Below are positions 33,663 to 41,027 of a DNA stretch of 64,000 bases, piece by piece. Position 1 is the first letter of the stretch, and every line of letters starts with the position of its first letter. The translations under genes were made by a program, and so were the position numbers. Origin of the DNA: Actinokineospora auranticolor (lineage in GTDB: Bacteria; Actinomycetota; Actinomycetes; Mycobacteriales; Pseudonocardiaceae); NCBI RefSeq assembly GCF_002934265.1, contig NZ_PTIX01000012.1, forward strand, positions 62,001 through 126,000, read 5' to 3'. The notes beneath the pieces were generated by a model. The model made no database searches and was not told where the DNA came from. It was given only the letters and a program-made list of their open reading frames with translations.

Positions 33663-34514
33663 ATGGCAGGCGAACCCCCTCGCCTCTCCCGTTCCGAGTC
33701 CCTGCACCAGCAACTCGCCCGCAACATCCGCAACGACATCGAGTCAGGGCGCCTGCGAGACGGGCAGCCCTTGCCGTCCACCCGGGATCTGGCGAAGCAG
33801 TGGCAGGTCAGCGTCTTCACGATCAACGAAGCGATGAAGCTGCTCATCGATGAAGGGCTGGTCGACAGCAGGCCGCGGGCCGGTCGGATCGTCACGGCCC
33901 CGGATCAGGCCAAGCGTGTCGAGGTGCGGACCAGCCGCCCCAAGGTGCTGCTGATCGGCGGCTACGCGGGCAGTGGGAAGACCGAACTTGGCCGCATTCT
34001 GGCCCGGGAAACCGGGTGGCCGATCCTGGACAAGGACACCCTGACCAGGCCCGTTGTCGAGGCCGCGCTTGAGTTCATCGGCTGCTCACCGAACGACCGG
34101 GAGTCGGAGAAGTACCTCACGGCCATCCGCCCGCGCGAGTACGAGGCCCTGCGCAGCGCCGTGATGGAGAACGTCCAGTGCGGCAACAGCGCGATCGTGA
34201 CCGCTCCGTTCATCCGGGAACTGCGTGACCAAGCCTGGATCGACCGGACCCAAGCCACCTTCACCGCCGCAGACGCCGACGTCACCGTTGTGTGGGTCCA
34301 CTGCGACATCGACACGATGCTGACCTACGTCCGCCACCGCGGTGCCGCCCGAGACGCCTCCAAACTCGACAACTGGACGACCTACGCCGCGTCCATCGAC
34401 ATCGACTTCCGCCCCCCGATCGACCACATCGTCATCGACAACAGCGCCACCGGCGCTCCCCTCCAGACGCAGGCCCGCGAACTCATCGCCACGATCCTGG
34501 GAGCTGACACGTGA
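33663..34514 (+). CDS. GntR-type regulator fused to a P-loop kinase-like domain
   Basis: This 283-residue protein has an N-terminal GntR winged helix (RNIRNDIESGRLRDGQPLPS, then TRDLAKQWQVSVFTINEAMK). The C-terminal nucleotide-binding domain begins at residue 94, with P-loop GGYAGSGKTELG (GYAGSGKT at 100-107). Later segments include LDKDTLTRPV and VVWVHCDIDTMLTYVRHR, as in zeta-toxin/AAA_33 and gluconate-kinase-like proteins. The fusion suggests repression of transfer genes gated by nucleotide or substrate binding. It is placed as the KorSA-like master regulator of the element, and overlaps the dehydrogenase gene by GTGA. Confidence 0.85.
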   Translation: MAGEPPRLSRSESLHQQLARNIRNDIESGRLRDGQPLPSTRDLAKQWQVSVFTINEAMKLLIDEGLVDSRPRAGRIVTAPDQAKRVEVRTSRPKVLLIGGYAGSGKTELGRILARETGWPILDKDTLTRPVVEAALEFIGCSPNDRESEKYLTAIRPREYEALRSAVMENVQCGNSAIVTAPFIRELRDQAWIDRTQATFTAADADVTVVWVHCDIDTMLTYVRHRGAARDASKLDNWTTYAASIDIDFRPPIDHIVIDNSATGAPLQTQARELIATILGADT

Positions 34515-35422
34515 CCCCACCCGTACGCGTCCTCGTGAGTTGCGAGGAAGACGACCAGGTCGGTCACGACCTCCTCTCCCAGACCCCCGGCCTGGAAGTC
34601 ATCCCCTACGACCCCAACTCCCCCGACCTGGACTCCCACCAGGCGTCGGCCCACGTCCTCATCCCGCCCTACCGCAGCAGCCACCGCCCCATCCGCCTAC
34701 TGCCACTACTCCCCAACCTCCGCATGGTGCAACTCCTGTCAGCTGGCACCGACGAATGGGCACCCCACGTCCCTTACGGCATCACCCTGTCCAACGCCCA
34801 CGGCGCCCACGCAGGCCCGGTCTCCGAGTGGATTCTCTCCGCCATCCTGACCCAGTACCGCCAATGGCCCGCCCTGGTCAGATTCCAAGACCAAGCCATC
34901 TGGGCACATCGCAAGTTCCACGCAGACACCCTCGCCGGAACACGCGTCCTCATCATCGGCGCAGGCAGCATCGGCATGGCCACCGCCCGCCGCCTCAAAG
35001 CCTTCGAGGCCGTCCCCACCCTCGTCGCCCGAACAGCCCGGGACGGCGTCCACGCCACCACCGACCTACCCGCCCTGATCCCGGGCCACCAGATCGTCGT
35101 GCTCACGGCACCCCTGACAGAGGCCACGCGTGGCCTGGTGAACGCAGAGTTCCTGGCCACCATGAACACCGGCGCCCTGCTGGTCAACGCCGCGCGCGGC
35201 CAAATCGTCGATACGACGGCCCTCGTACACGAACTCCAGCAAGAACGCCTAACAGCCGCCCTAGACGTCGTGGACCCCGAACCGCTTCCATCTGGTCATC
35301 CACTGTGGTCGTGCCCCGGAGTCCTAATTAGCCCTCACTCAGCCCGAACAGTACCTAGAACAAATGAGCTTTGCTACTCCGCCGCAAACCGACAAATCTG
35401 CGACAGGGCACTATCCGGCTGA
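34511..35422 (+). CDS. D-isomer-specific 2-hydroxyacid dehydrogenase
   Basis: This 303-residue protein starts at the GTG overlapping the regulator stop. The nucleotide-binding Rossmann domain has VLIIGAGSIGMATARRL. Catalytic Arg, Glu and His appear in NAARGQIVD, DPEPLPSGHPLWS and ISPHSAR, in the usual order. The enzyme would reduce a 2-keto acid to a D-hydroxy acid, or the reverse, with NAD(P)H; the substrate is unknown. Its coupling to the element's regulator is odd for a metabolic gene and hints that its substrate may be the ligand of the kinase-like domain. Confidence 0.88.
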   Translation: MTPPVRVLVSCEEDDQVGHDLLSQTPGLEVIPYDPNSPDLDSHQASAHVLIPPYRSSHRPIRLLPLLPNLRMVQLLSAGTDEWAPHVPYGITLSNAHGAHAGPVSEWILSAILTQYRQWPALVRFQDQAIWAHRKFHADTLAGTRVLIIGAGSIGMATARRLKAFEAVPTLVARTARDGVHATTDLPALIPGHQIVVLTAPLTEATRGLVNAEFLATMNTGALLVNAARGQIVDTTALVHELQQERLTAALDVVDPEPLPSGHPLWSCPGVLISPHSARTVPRTNELCYSAANRQICDRALSG

Positions 35423-35433
35423 TTTCCTTGCAC

Positions 35434-36639
35434 CTAGGCAACGCCGTAGTGAGCCGCAAGACCAGCAAATTGGCTGCCCTGTCGCCGGGTGGCGTCGTCG
35501 ACCAGCTTTCGCATGACCGAACGCCCGAGAGGCTGACGTCTGGCCCAATCCGGAGATAGTTCACGAGCCTGGCCCAGGTAGCCGAGCGCAAGCCGCGGCT
35601 TCTTCAGCTTGACTGCGGCGCTGGCTAGATGGAGGCGGTGCCCCGATTCCCAGAATCGGGGCACAACGCCTTGGGCATCCGGAAGTCGCCGTGCGAGACT
35701 GAGACCTCGCTCGGGATCACCGTGTCGGATGGTGTGATCGACGCGTTGGAGTGCGGCTACGCGTGGGCCAAAGATCGCGACTTCGCTGGCTGAATCAACG
35801 CCAGCCCGTATGGCCGCGGCGGCAGCGACTGCCAAGAGATCTTCGGCGCGCTGTGCGCTACCTGACCGGTGTGCGGCGTTGGCGGCATTGAACAGCAGAT
35901 TGCCGAACACACCAGCCCGCGTCGGGTCTCGGTCAAGCATCCTGGGTTCGATCCGCTCTGCCGCGACTACCGCGACGCGTTCCGCTTCGGCAGTACGGCC
36001 TTGACGAATCAGAGTCCAGACCAGGTACCGTGTCGATACCGCCGTGTCGACCTCCGGCGTATCGGATTGACGTGCGACATCGATCGCCTTCTCCGCAGCC
36101 GTCCAAGCCAGATCGTCCAATCCCAGCCGGCCAGCGATCCCGGCCCCCAGGCGGTACCCGACGGAGATCAGCCGACACGCTGTTGCCTTTTCGGCTCCGG
36201 AGGACGCGTGTATCAGCCGCCGAGCGTCGGTAAGCAGCGCAGGCAGCCTCTGTAGAAGCTCATCGTGCCTGCCATCGACGTAGGCGCGCCATGCCTTGTG
36301 CGCCTCAACGGCAAGCGCACGAGCACACACAACCTCATCTGTCTCGGTGAACTCGGTCAAGCCTGGCACGTCACCGGTCGGGGTGATCGCCCGGCGCAGA
36401 CTGGTTATGTCCGCATCGGAGCCATTCAGCGTGGCCAACCGCCCTTGCAAAGCGTCAGAACTGACGCCGAGTGCCGCGGCTAGCTTGTCAATGGTGCCCG
36501 GGCGGGTCGTCTGCCGCTCGCCGCGTTCGATGCGGCCAACCGTGTCCACACTTACGTCGGCCGCGACGGACAACGCTTCCTGCGAGAGATCGTTCGCCTT
36601 GCGAAGACGGGACAGGTTGGTCGCCAACGCGTCAGACAC
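35434..36639 (-). CDS. XRE-family regulator with TPR-like helical C-terminus
   Basis: This 401-residue protein has an N-terminal helix-turn-helix (LRKANDLSQEALSVAADVSV, then DTVGRIERGERQTTRP). A long helical repeat domain (AHKAWRAYVDGRHDELLQRL and onwards) follows, typical of actinobacterial XRE regulators with peptide or small-molecule sensing TPRs. It lies 15 bp downstream of the NUDIX gene on the same strand, a common NUDIX-XRE pairing in this phylum. It is convergent with the dehydrogenase gene. It may control its own operon or the element's cargo. Confidence 0.85.
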   Translation of the reverse strand: MSDALATNLSRLRKANDLSQEALSVAADVSVDTVGRIERGERQTTRPGTIDKLAAALGVSSDALQGRLATLNGSDADITSLRRAITPTGDVPGLTEFTETDEVVCARALAVEAHKAWRAYVDGRHDELLQRLPALLTDARRLIHASSGAEKATACRLISVGYRLGAGIAGRLGLDDLAWTAAEKAIDVARQSDTPEVDTAVSTRYLVWTLIRQGRTAEAERVAVVAAERIEPRMLDRDPTRAGVFGNLLFNAANAAHRSGSAQRAEDLLAVAAAAAIRAGVDSASEVAIFGPRVAALQRVDHTIRHGDPERGLSLARRLPDAQGVVPRFWESGHRLHLASAAVKLKKPRLALGYLGQARELSPDWARRQPLGRSVMRKLVDDATRRQGSQFAGLAAHYGVA

Positions 36640-36654
36640 AGCCGCCTCCCAGAC

Positions 36655-37146
36655 CTAGAGCTGATACTCCGAGAGTACTGGTTGTCCAGCGTCGCAAAGC
36701 ACCGTCCGACCTCGCTCGACAGCCGACTGCGCCGCGACGATGCGCCGATGCAGGGCAGGCGTGACCAGCTTGGACGCTTCGTCGACTGTGTACAGCCCGA
36801 TGGAGCGAATCTCGGGGTCGACGACAGGCATGCGCCGGACCTCATCCTCGGTCACGAGACCGCCATCGAACACGAACGCCAGACCCTCGGGCATGACGCC
36901 TTGCGTAGGGATGTGGTCGACCACCAGCAGCGCACCTTGACGGCGAACGATGCCGACCTCCTCCTGAGCTTCCCGGCCTGCGGTCGCCCACGGCGCCTCC
37001 TCGGCGTCTGCCGTACCACCGGGGATCTCCCAATCATCCTTGTACGTCGGCTCGACCAGCAGCACCCGTCCCTGCTGGTCGTGAAACAGCACTCCAGCAG
37101 CCACTCTTTTCAAGGGCAGGGACCGGGCGTACTCGTCGTACGGCAT
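36655..37146 (-). CDS. NUDIX hydrolase
   Basis: This 163-residue protein starts at ATG 37146; a 34-codon upstream extension is arginine-rich and unlikely. The NUDIX box reads GGTADAEEAPWATAGREAQEEVGI (43-66), fully consistent with Gx5Ex7REUxEExGU. The preceding strand GRVLLVEPTYKDDWEIP is typical of house-cleaning or nucleotide-sugar NUDIX enzymes; the substrate cannot be read from sequence. It is the first gene of a two-gene unit with the XRE regulator. Confidence 0.85.
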   Translation of the reverse strand: MPYDEYARSLPLKRVAAGVLFHDQQGRVLLVEPTYKDDWEIPGGTADAEEAPWATAGREAQEEVGIVRRQGALLVVDHIPTQGVMPEGLAFVFDGGLVTEDEVRRMPVVDPEIRSIGLYTVDEASKLVTPALHRRIVAAQSAVERGRTVLCDAGQPVLSEYQL

Positions 37147-37325
37147 GAGTTCCACAAGCTTGGAGGCTACCTGTCGCGGCCGTGACGCCTGTTCCCTGCT
37201 TCCGAGGCAGGGAACAGGCGGTCGTCTCGACTGAAACCCGGCTCGCAAGCTGTGTTCTCCCAGGTCAGCGCGGCCGATGCTGTGAAGACACCCCCGACAG
37301 ACACGCTGCCAATGGCGGAGACAAC

Positions 37326-37598
37326 ATGGACTCGATAGTCACGAAGACCGCGTTGTGCTTTGGCCCTGCGATCGTCCTGATTCTCGCACTGGAGTTAATC
37401 GGAAGAGGTCTGGTTGCGCGAGCGAGGAAAAGCTTCCATGCCGCCGTCGAACGAGAGCGGGAGAGAGCCCGGGCCGAAGCACCTACGCAATTCATCCACC
37501 ACGTCTCACTTCCGGTGAACTGCACACCACTCAAACCTCTCCCCCTACCCCCGTCTCGGCACCGAATAGTTCTGCGCGACCACCAGGGAAGCCGATGA
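37326..37598 (+). CDS. Small membrane-anchored protein, coupled to the next gene
   Basis: This 90-residue protein starts at ATG behind GGAG. An N-terminal transmembrane helix (LCFGPAIVLILALELIGRGL) is followed by a highly charged helix (RKSFHAAVERERERARAEA) and a Pro-rich tail. The ATGA overlap with the next gene indicates co-translation. Family unknown. It is cargo on the right side of the element. Confidence 0.6.
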   Translation: MDSIVTKTALCFGPAIVLILALELIGRGLVARARKSFHAAVERERERARAEAPTQFIHHVSLPVNCTPLKPLPLPPSRHRIVLRDHQGSR

Positions 37599-37960
37599 CA
37601 ACCTCTGCGGCTATCACCAAAGAGCAAGCCATAGCTCGCTATCCAGCACTCGCCGCTCTTGCGGAAATTACGGAAGCTGGATGGACCTTTCGACCGATCT
37701 TCAATGAAGACAGTGAATTCTACGCCCTCGCCGGAACGCGGCACGTGCGACAGTACACCGACGCGTTGTGGATCTTCGATGAAAACAGCTTTCTAGCACT
37801 TCGCATCCTGGAAGACGAGATCGACTGCGGCCCGGTCTGGAAGTACGACAAAGGCAGTATTGCCGACGCCGTGTCAGCGTTATTGACTCTGCCCGAACCG
37901 GGTGAGCGTCTGGCGCCAAGCCTGGTGTTGCGGTCAAGCGGGCTGTGGACTCCAGGGTGA
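37595..37960 (+). CDS. Unknown small protein with a broken relative near attL
   Basis: This 121-residue cytoplasmic protein starts at the ATG overlapping the preceding stop. Recognisable blocks are KEQAIARYPALAALAEITEA, GTRHVRQYTDALWIFDE, LRILEDEIDCGPVWKYDKGS and LTLPEPGERLAPSLVLRSSG. The last three blocks recur, frameshifted, at 23106-23295 on the opposite strand near the other end of the element. No catalytic motif is evident. The family looks specific to mobile elements; its role is unknown. Confidence 0.7.
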   Translation: MTTSAAITKEQAIARYPALAALAEITEAGWTFRPIFNEDSEFYALAGTRHVRQYTDALWIFDENSFLALRILEDEIDCGPVWKYDKGSIADAVSALLTLPEPGERLAPSLVLRSSGLWTPG

Positions 37961-38407
37961 TCGAAATCCTCAAGCGGTACAAACGGTAGTGTTCCTGAGG
38001 CAACCACCGTTCGGCAAGTTTGAGAAAATGAGACTCCGGCGGGCATGGGTCACCACAGCCCACCGGCATGTCGCCGGTCGTTAAACCGCAGGGCTATCGC
38101 GCTGCAAGCGATGGTCAGGTTCATGCGGCAAGGAAACCGAAGGCTCCGGCCTTCTGGGCGTGTTGACTTCACCTGCACACGGATGAATTCAGACACGAGG
38201 GGCGCCTCCGCTCTGTTGCCCTCCTGCGACCGGCGACCCACAAGCATGTTCAGAAGTTGACTCCAGCGTCGCACACAAAATGGGCTCGGACTCGCTCTCT
38301 GATCCCGTCTGCGGCATGTGCACGATCGCAGGCCAGTATGACCGGCCGGTCGCCATCCCCTCAATTGGCGATCGGCCGGTCTTCGTTTCGATCGAAGGTA
38401 GTGCCTA
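37961..38407. other. Gene-free interval with a promoter-proximal hairpin
   Basis: No frame here is convincing on either strand. Only the strong inverted repeat at 38340-38381 stands out. The interval probably contains the promoter of the next two-gene unit. Confidence 0.5.
38340..38381. promoter_or_regulatory. Strong hairpin 26 bp upstream of a cargo gene
   Basis: 16-bp arms (38340-38355 and 38366-38381) pair with a single G-T wobble around a 10-base loop, followed by TTCGTTTCG. It could terminate upstream transcription or act as a leader structure or operator for the gene that starts at 38408. Confidence 0.55.
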
Positions 38408-38821
38408 GTGCCTTTCTCTGATGAGTTCCACACGAAGGTGATCGCCGCGTGGCACGCACGCAAGTGGATCGAGTGCGATAGCGGACCTGGCCACTTTCAA
38501 TTCCTGTACCCGCGTTCGTTCGGCGTGCTGTTGAGCGGGGAGCATCGCGTGTGGTTGGCCGATATCGGAGTTGAGACGTTGGACTGCGTCATTCGGCAGG
38601 GCCGGGGCGGTCGATTGACCGCTGAACTCAACCTCGCCGGGGTGACCAACGGGTGCGACTTGCACCGCAGAAGACAGATCACCAACCTGACCGTACGGAA
38701 GTACTCCCCGATGCGACTGTCATGGTACGAGCGGGAAGCGCGGGAGATCGACAGGGTTTCGCTTTCCCAGTGCGTCATGTTCGGCACCTGCCGAGAGGCG
38801 GTCTCGGTCGATGCCGAATGA
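38408..38821 (+). CDS. Unknown protein overlapping an XRE regulator gene
   Basis: This 137-residue protein starts at GTG. It is rich in aromatic residues and Arg (VIAAWHARKWIECDSGPGHF; LTVRKYSPMRLSWYERE), appears globular and soluble, and has several isolated cysteines. No family is recognised. Its 3' end overlaps the next gene by 11 bp, suggesting a co-expressed pair with that XRE protein, possibly a toxin-antitoxin-like or regulator-partner arrangement, though no toxin fold is visible. Confidence 0.55.
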   Translation: MPFSDEFHTKVIAAWHARKWIECDSGPGHFQFLYPRSFGVLLSGEHRVWLADIGVETLDCVIRQGRGGRLTAELNLAGVTNGCDLHRRRQITNLTVRKYSPMRLSWYEREAREIDRVSLSQCVMFGTCREAVSVDAE

Positions 38822-39332
38822 GGCGCCGCGCCGGCCGATAGAGAACGCCGGGTTGGCGAAGGCACTAGGTTCGCTGTTGCGCACACGGCGCGAAGATCTC
38901 GGCTGGTCGCGGGGCACCTTGGTCGAGAAGATAGCCGACATGTTCCCGCGCACCGATGAGCTCCACGGGCAGACAATCGCAACATACGAACTGGGCATCC
39001 GGCGCATCACTTTGGATCGTTTCGTAGTAATATGCACTGCACTCGATCTTGATTCTGTCGAGACGTTGGCGCGCGGCTTGAGGCTTGCAGACTTCTTTTC
39101 ATCGGATTCTTCTATCGCAATTTCCCTTGCAGCACTGGCCGCGTCAACCGACAAGAAGCTCCGCCCACTTTCTCAGTGGGCCACTGTGCAGTTGATTTCC
39201 AGCCCGGAAACCCAAATGGTAGAGCTGACGGTCGAGATGATTGAGAGCTTTGCGAAGATCTGCGCGGTCGATATCGAGAAACTCCGCTCTTTGCTGGATG
39301 CCGCGATGAAGAGCTACGCCAAGCGGCAGTGA
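38811..39332 (+). CDS. XRE-family DNA-binding protein
   Basis: This 173-residue protein has an N-terminal helix-turn-helix: ALGSLLRTRREDLGWSRGTL, then TIATYELGIRRITLDRFVVI, with the typical E-x-G-x-R-x recognition region. The C-terminal part is helical (MVELTVEMIESFAKICAVDI) and may dimerise. The start lies inside the preceding gene, so the two are coupled. As the last gene before attR, it could regulate the element's right-end cargo. It has moderately lower GC than the chromosome. Confidence 0.75.
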   Translation: MPNEAPRRPIENAGLAKALGSLLRTRREDLGWSRGTLVEKIADMFPRTDELHGQTIATYELGIRRITLDRFVVICTALDLDSVETLARGLRLADFFSSDSSIAISLAALAASTDKKLRPLSQWATVQLISSPETQMVELTVEMIESFAKICAVDIEKLRSLLDAAMKSYAKRQ

Positions 39333-39638
39333 TGCCGCAGCCCTGACCGGAAACTGGTCACGCGGCGACGTCGCATGACCTCTCAGTCGGCAGTTGAACC
39401 GTCAGCTCCGCGGCGAAGCAAGGTCGCGCCCGCAGTGAACATCTGTTCGATCCGCAGTCGGCCGCGCGGCCCGAGATGTCACCCCTGTCACCCCTGTCAC
39501 CTCCGATCGCGCGATGCCTTCTGCGTGCCAGACTGCGTGACAACGCAGGCGGTTCGGAGCGGACGAATACGAACGACGGCGAACAGTGACTTGGCGCTGA
39601 CCTGCACAGACAGGCGGTCAGGCGGGACACGACATGGC
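39333..39638. other. Gene-free attR-proximal region
   Basis: About 300 bases between the last cargo gene and attR hold no convincing gene. The region carries the tandem TGTCACCCC repeats and probably belongs to the attP arm DNA. Confidence 0.5.
39477..39503. repeat. Three tandem TGTCACC repeats near attR
   Basis: Units 39477-39485 and 39486-39494 are identical (TGTCACCCC), and 39495-39503 differs at one base. They lie 136 bp from attR, and the same word ends the tRNA/att core (CTGTCACCCC). They are candidate integrase or excisionase arm-type binding sites. Confidence 0.5.
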
Positions 39639-39682
<44 letters not shown>

Positions 39683-40391
39683 GTCGACTTGGGCGGCTCT
39701 TATCCACGGAAAGCGTGGATGGGAGTCGCCCTTTGTCGTATCTGGGGGGCGACCCCCAGACCCCCACGGTGCGGTGGGCGCGTAACGCGCGGAGCTTGCG
39801 TAGCGCGTGTAGCGACTGGGCGGGGTGGACAGATGGCCGGGGCGGGGCGGCTTGGTGGGTGGGAAGCCAGCGGGAGCGGAGCAGCTGGCGGGGTGAGGTG
39901 CCCTGGCGGGGCGGAGTGGCTTGGCTGGGTGGACAGATGGCGGGGCGGGGAGGCTTGGCGGGGTGGGAAGCCAGCGGGAGCGGAGTGGCTTGGTGGGGTG
40001 AGTTGCCCTGGCGACTGAGGGAAGCGGCTCGGCAGGGGAAGCGGCTTTGCGGTTGGGGAAAGCGGCTTGGTGGTGGAGGACTGGCTTGGTGGCGAAGGAC
40101 TGGCTTGGTGGGTTGTTGCCGGTAGGACGTTGGGGATGGCTGTTGGGTGAGTTGGTTGTTCGTGGATGAGTGCGGTTGTTTTGTTGTGGGGCTTGGGGAT
40201 GGCGGTGGGGCAAGTGGGTTGAGTGGGGGCTGTAGGTGGTTGATGGGTGCGGGTGGGTAGGGGGAGGATTTCTGGTTCCTGGATGACGTGGAAGTCGTGA
40301 GTGTGGGGTGAGGGGGACCACCTGGTGGGAGCTGGACCTCCAGCGCGGTCGAGGTCGTACCGTCGGGGGGAAGCGGTGGAAGGATGGTCTG
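39683..40391. repeat. G-rich gene-free region with a tandem repeat
   Basis: Two 86-bp units (39823-39908 and 39928-40013, period 105 bp) share GGACAGATGG, GGGAAGCCAGCGGGAGCGGA and GCCCTGGCG in order. Shorter GGCTTGGTGG words recur downstream to about 40115. Open frames here are repeat translations without family features. I see no gene in the interval. Confidence 0.6.
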
Positions 40392-40949
40392 GTGACGGTC
40401 TCTGTTGTGGGTATCGGCGGGTCGCTGCGGGCGGATTCGCAGTCTGAGCGTGCGTTGCGGGTTGTGCTTGAGGGGGCGGCCGAGGCGGGGGCCAAGACGA
40501 CGTCGCTGTCCGGCAACGACCTTGTCCTGCCGTTCTACGACCCGGCCGTTACCGACCGGACGGACGCGGCTCGGCGGCTGATCGACGAGCTGCGGGAGGC
40601 CGACGGGGTCATCCTCGTCTCCCCCGGCTACCACGGCACCGTGTCGGGCCTGGTCAAGAACGCCCTGGACTACGTCGAGGACCTGCGCACCGACGAGCGG
40701 GTCTACCTCGAGGGCCGCGCCGTCGGCTGCGTCGGCACCGCTGCCGGCTGGCAGGCCGCCGTGAACACGCTCACCGCGTTGCGGTCTGTGACCCACGCGT
40801 TGCGGGGGTGGCCTACGCCGTTGGGGTCGGCGATCAACAGCCTGGAGGCCAAGTTCGACGAGTCCGGGGAGTGCTCCGTCCCCGGCGTCACCACCACCCT
40901 GCGCACCATCGGCATCCAGGTGGTCGAGTTCGCCATCGTCCGTTCGTGA
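40392..40949 (+). CDS. NAD(P)H-dependent FMN reductase-type flavoprotein
   Basis: This 185-residue protein starts at GTG. It has the flavodoxin-like fold of the SsuE/ChrR family: VVGIGGSLRADSQSERAL binds the FMN phosphate, and VSPGYHGTVSGLVKNALDYV is the signature PxYxGxxxGxLKNxLD loop. It reduces FMN with NAD(P)H for a partner oxygenase or for quinone/chromate-type reduction; there is no partner gene nearby. It is the first chromosomal gene to the right of the element. Confidence 0.9.
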   Translation: MTVSVVGIGGSLRADSQSERALRVVLEGAAEAGAKTTSLSGNDLVLPFYDPAVTDRTDAARRLIDELREADGVILVSPGYHGTVSGLVKNALDYVEDLRTDERVYLEGRAVGCVGTAAGWQAAVNTLTALRSVTHALRGWPTPLGSAINSLEAKFDESGECSVPGVTTTLRTIGIQVVEFAIVRS

Positions 40950-41027
40950 CCCGCTGAGCCGAGCGGGTGCACGCGCCCCCTCGATCAGCGCACGACGCGG
41001 CCCGGCGGGCCTGGCAGGATCGGCGGG

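Noticed and set aside
39477-39503. Possible CRISPR array
   Set aside because: The units are 9 bp, directly tandem and without spacers; no cas genes are present anywhere in the window.
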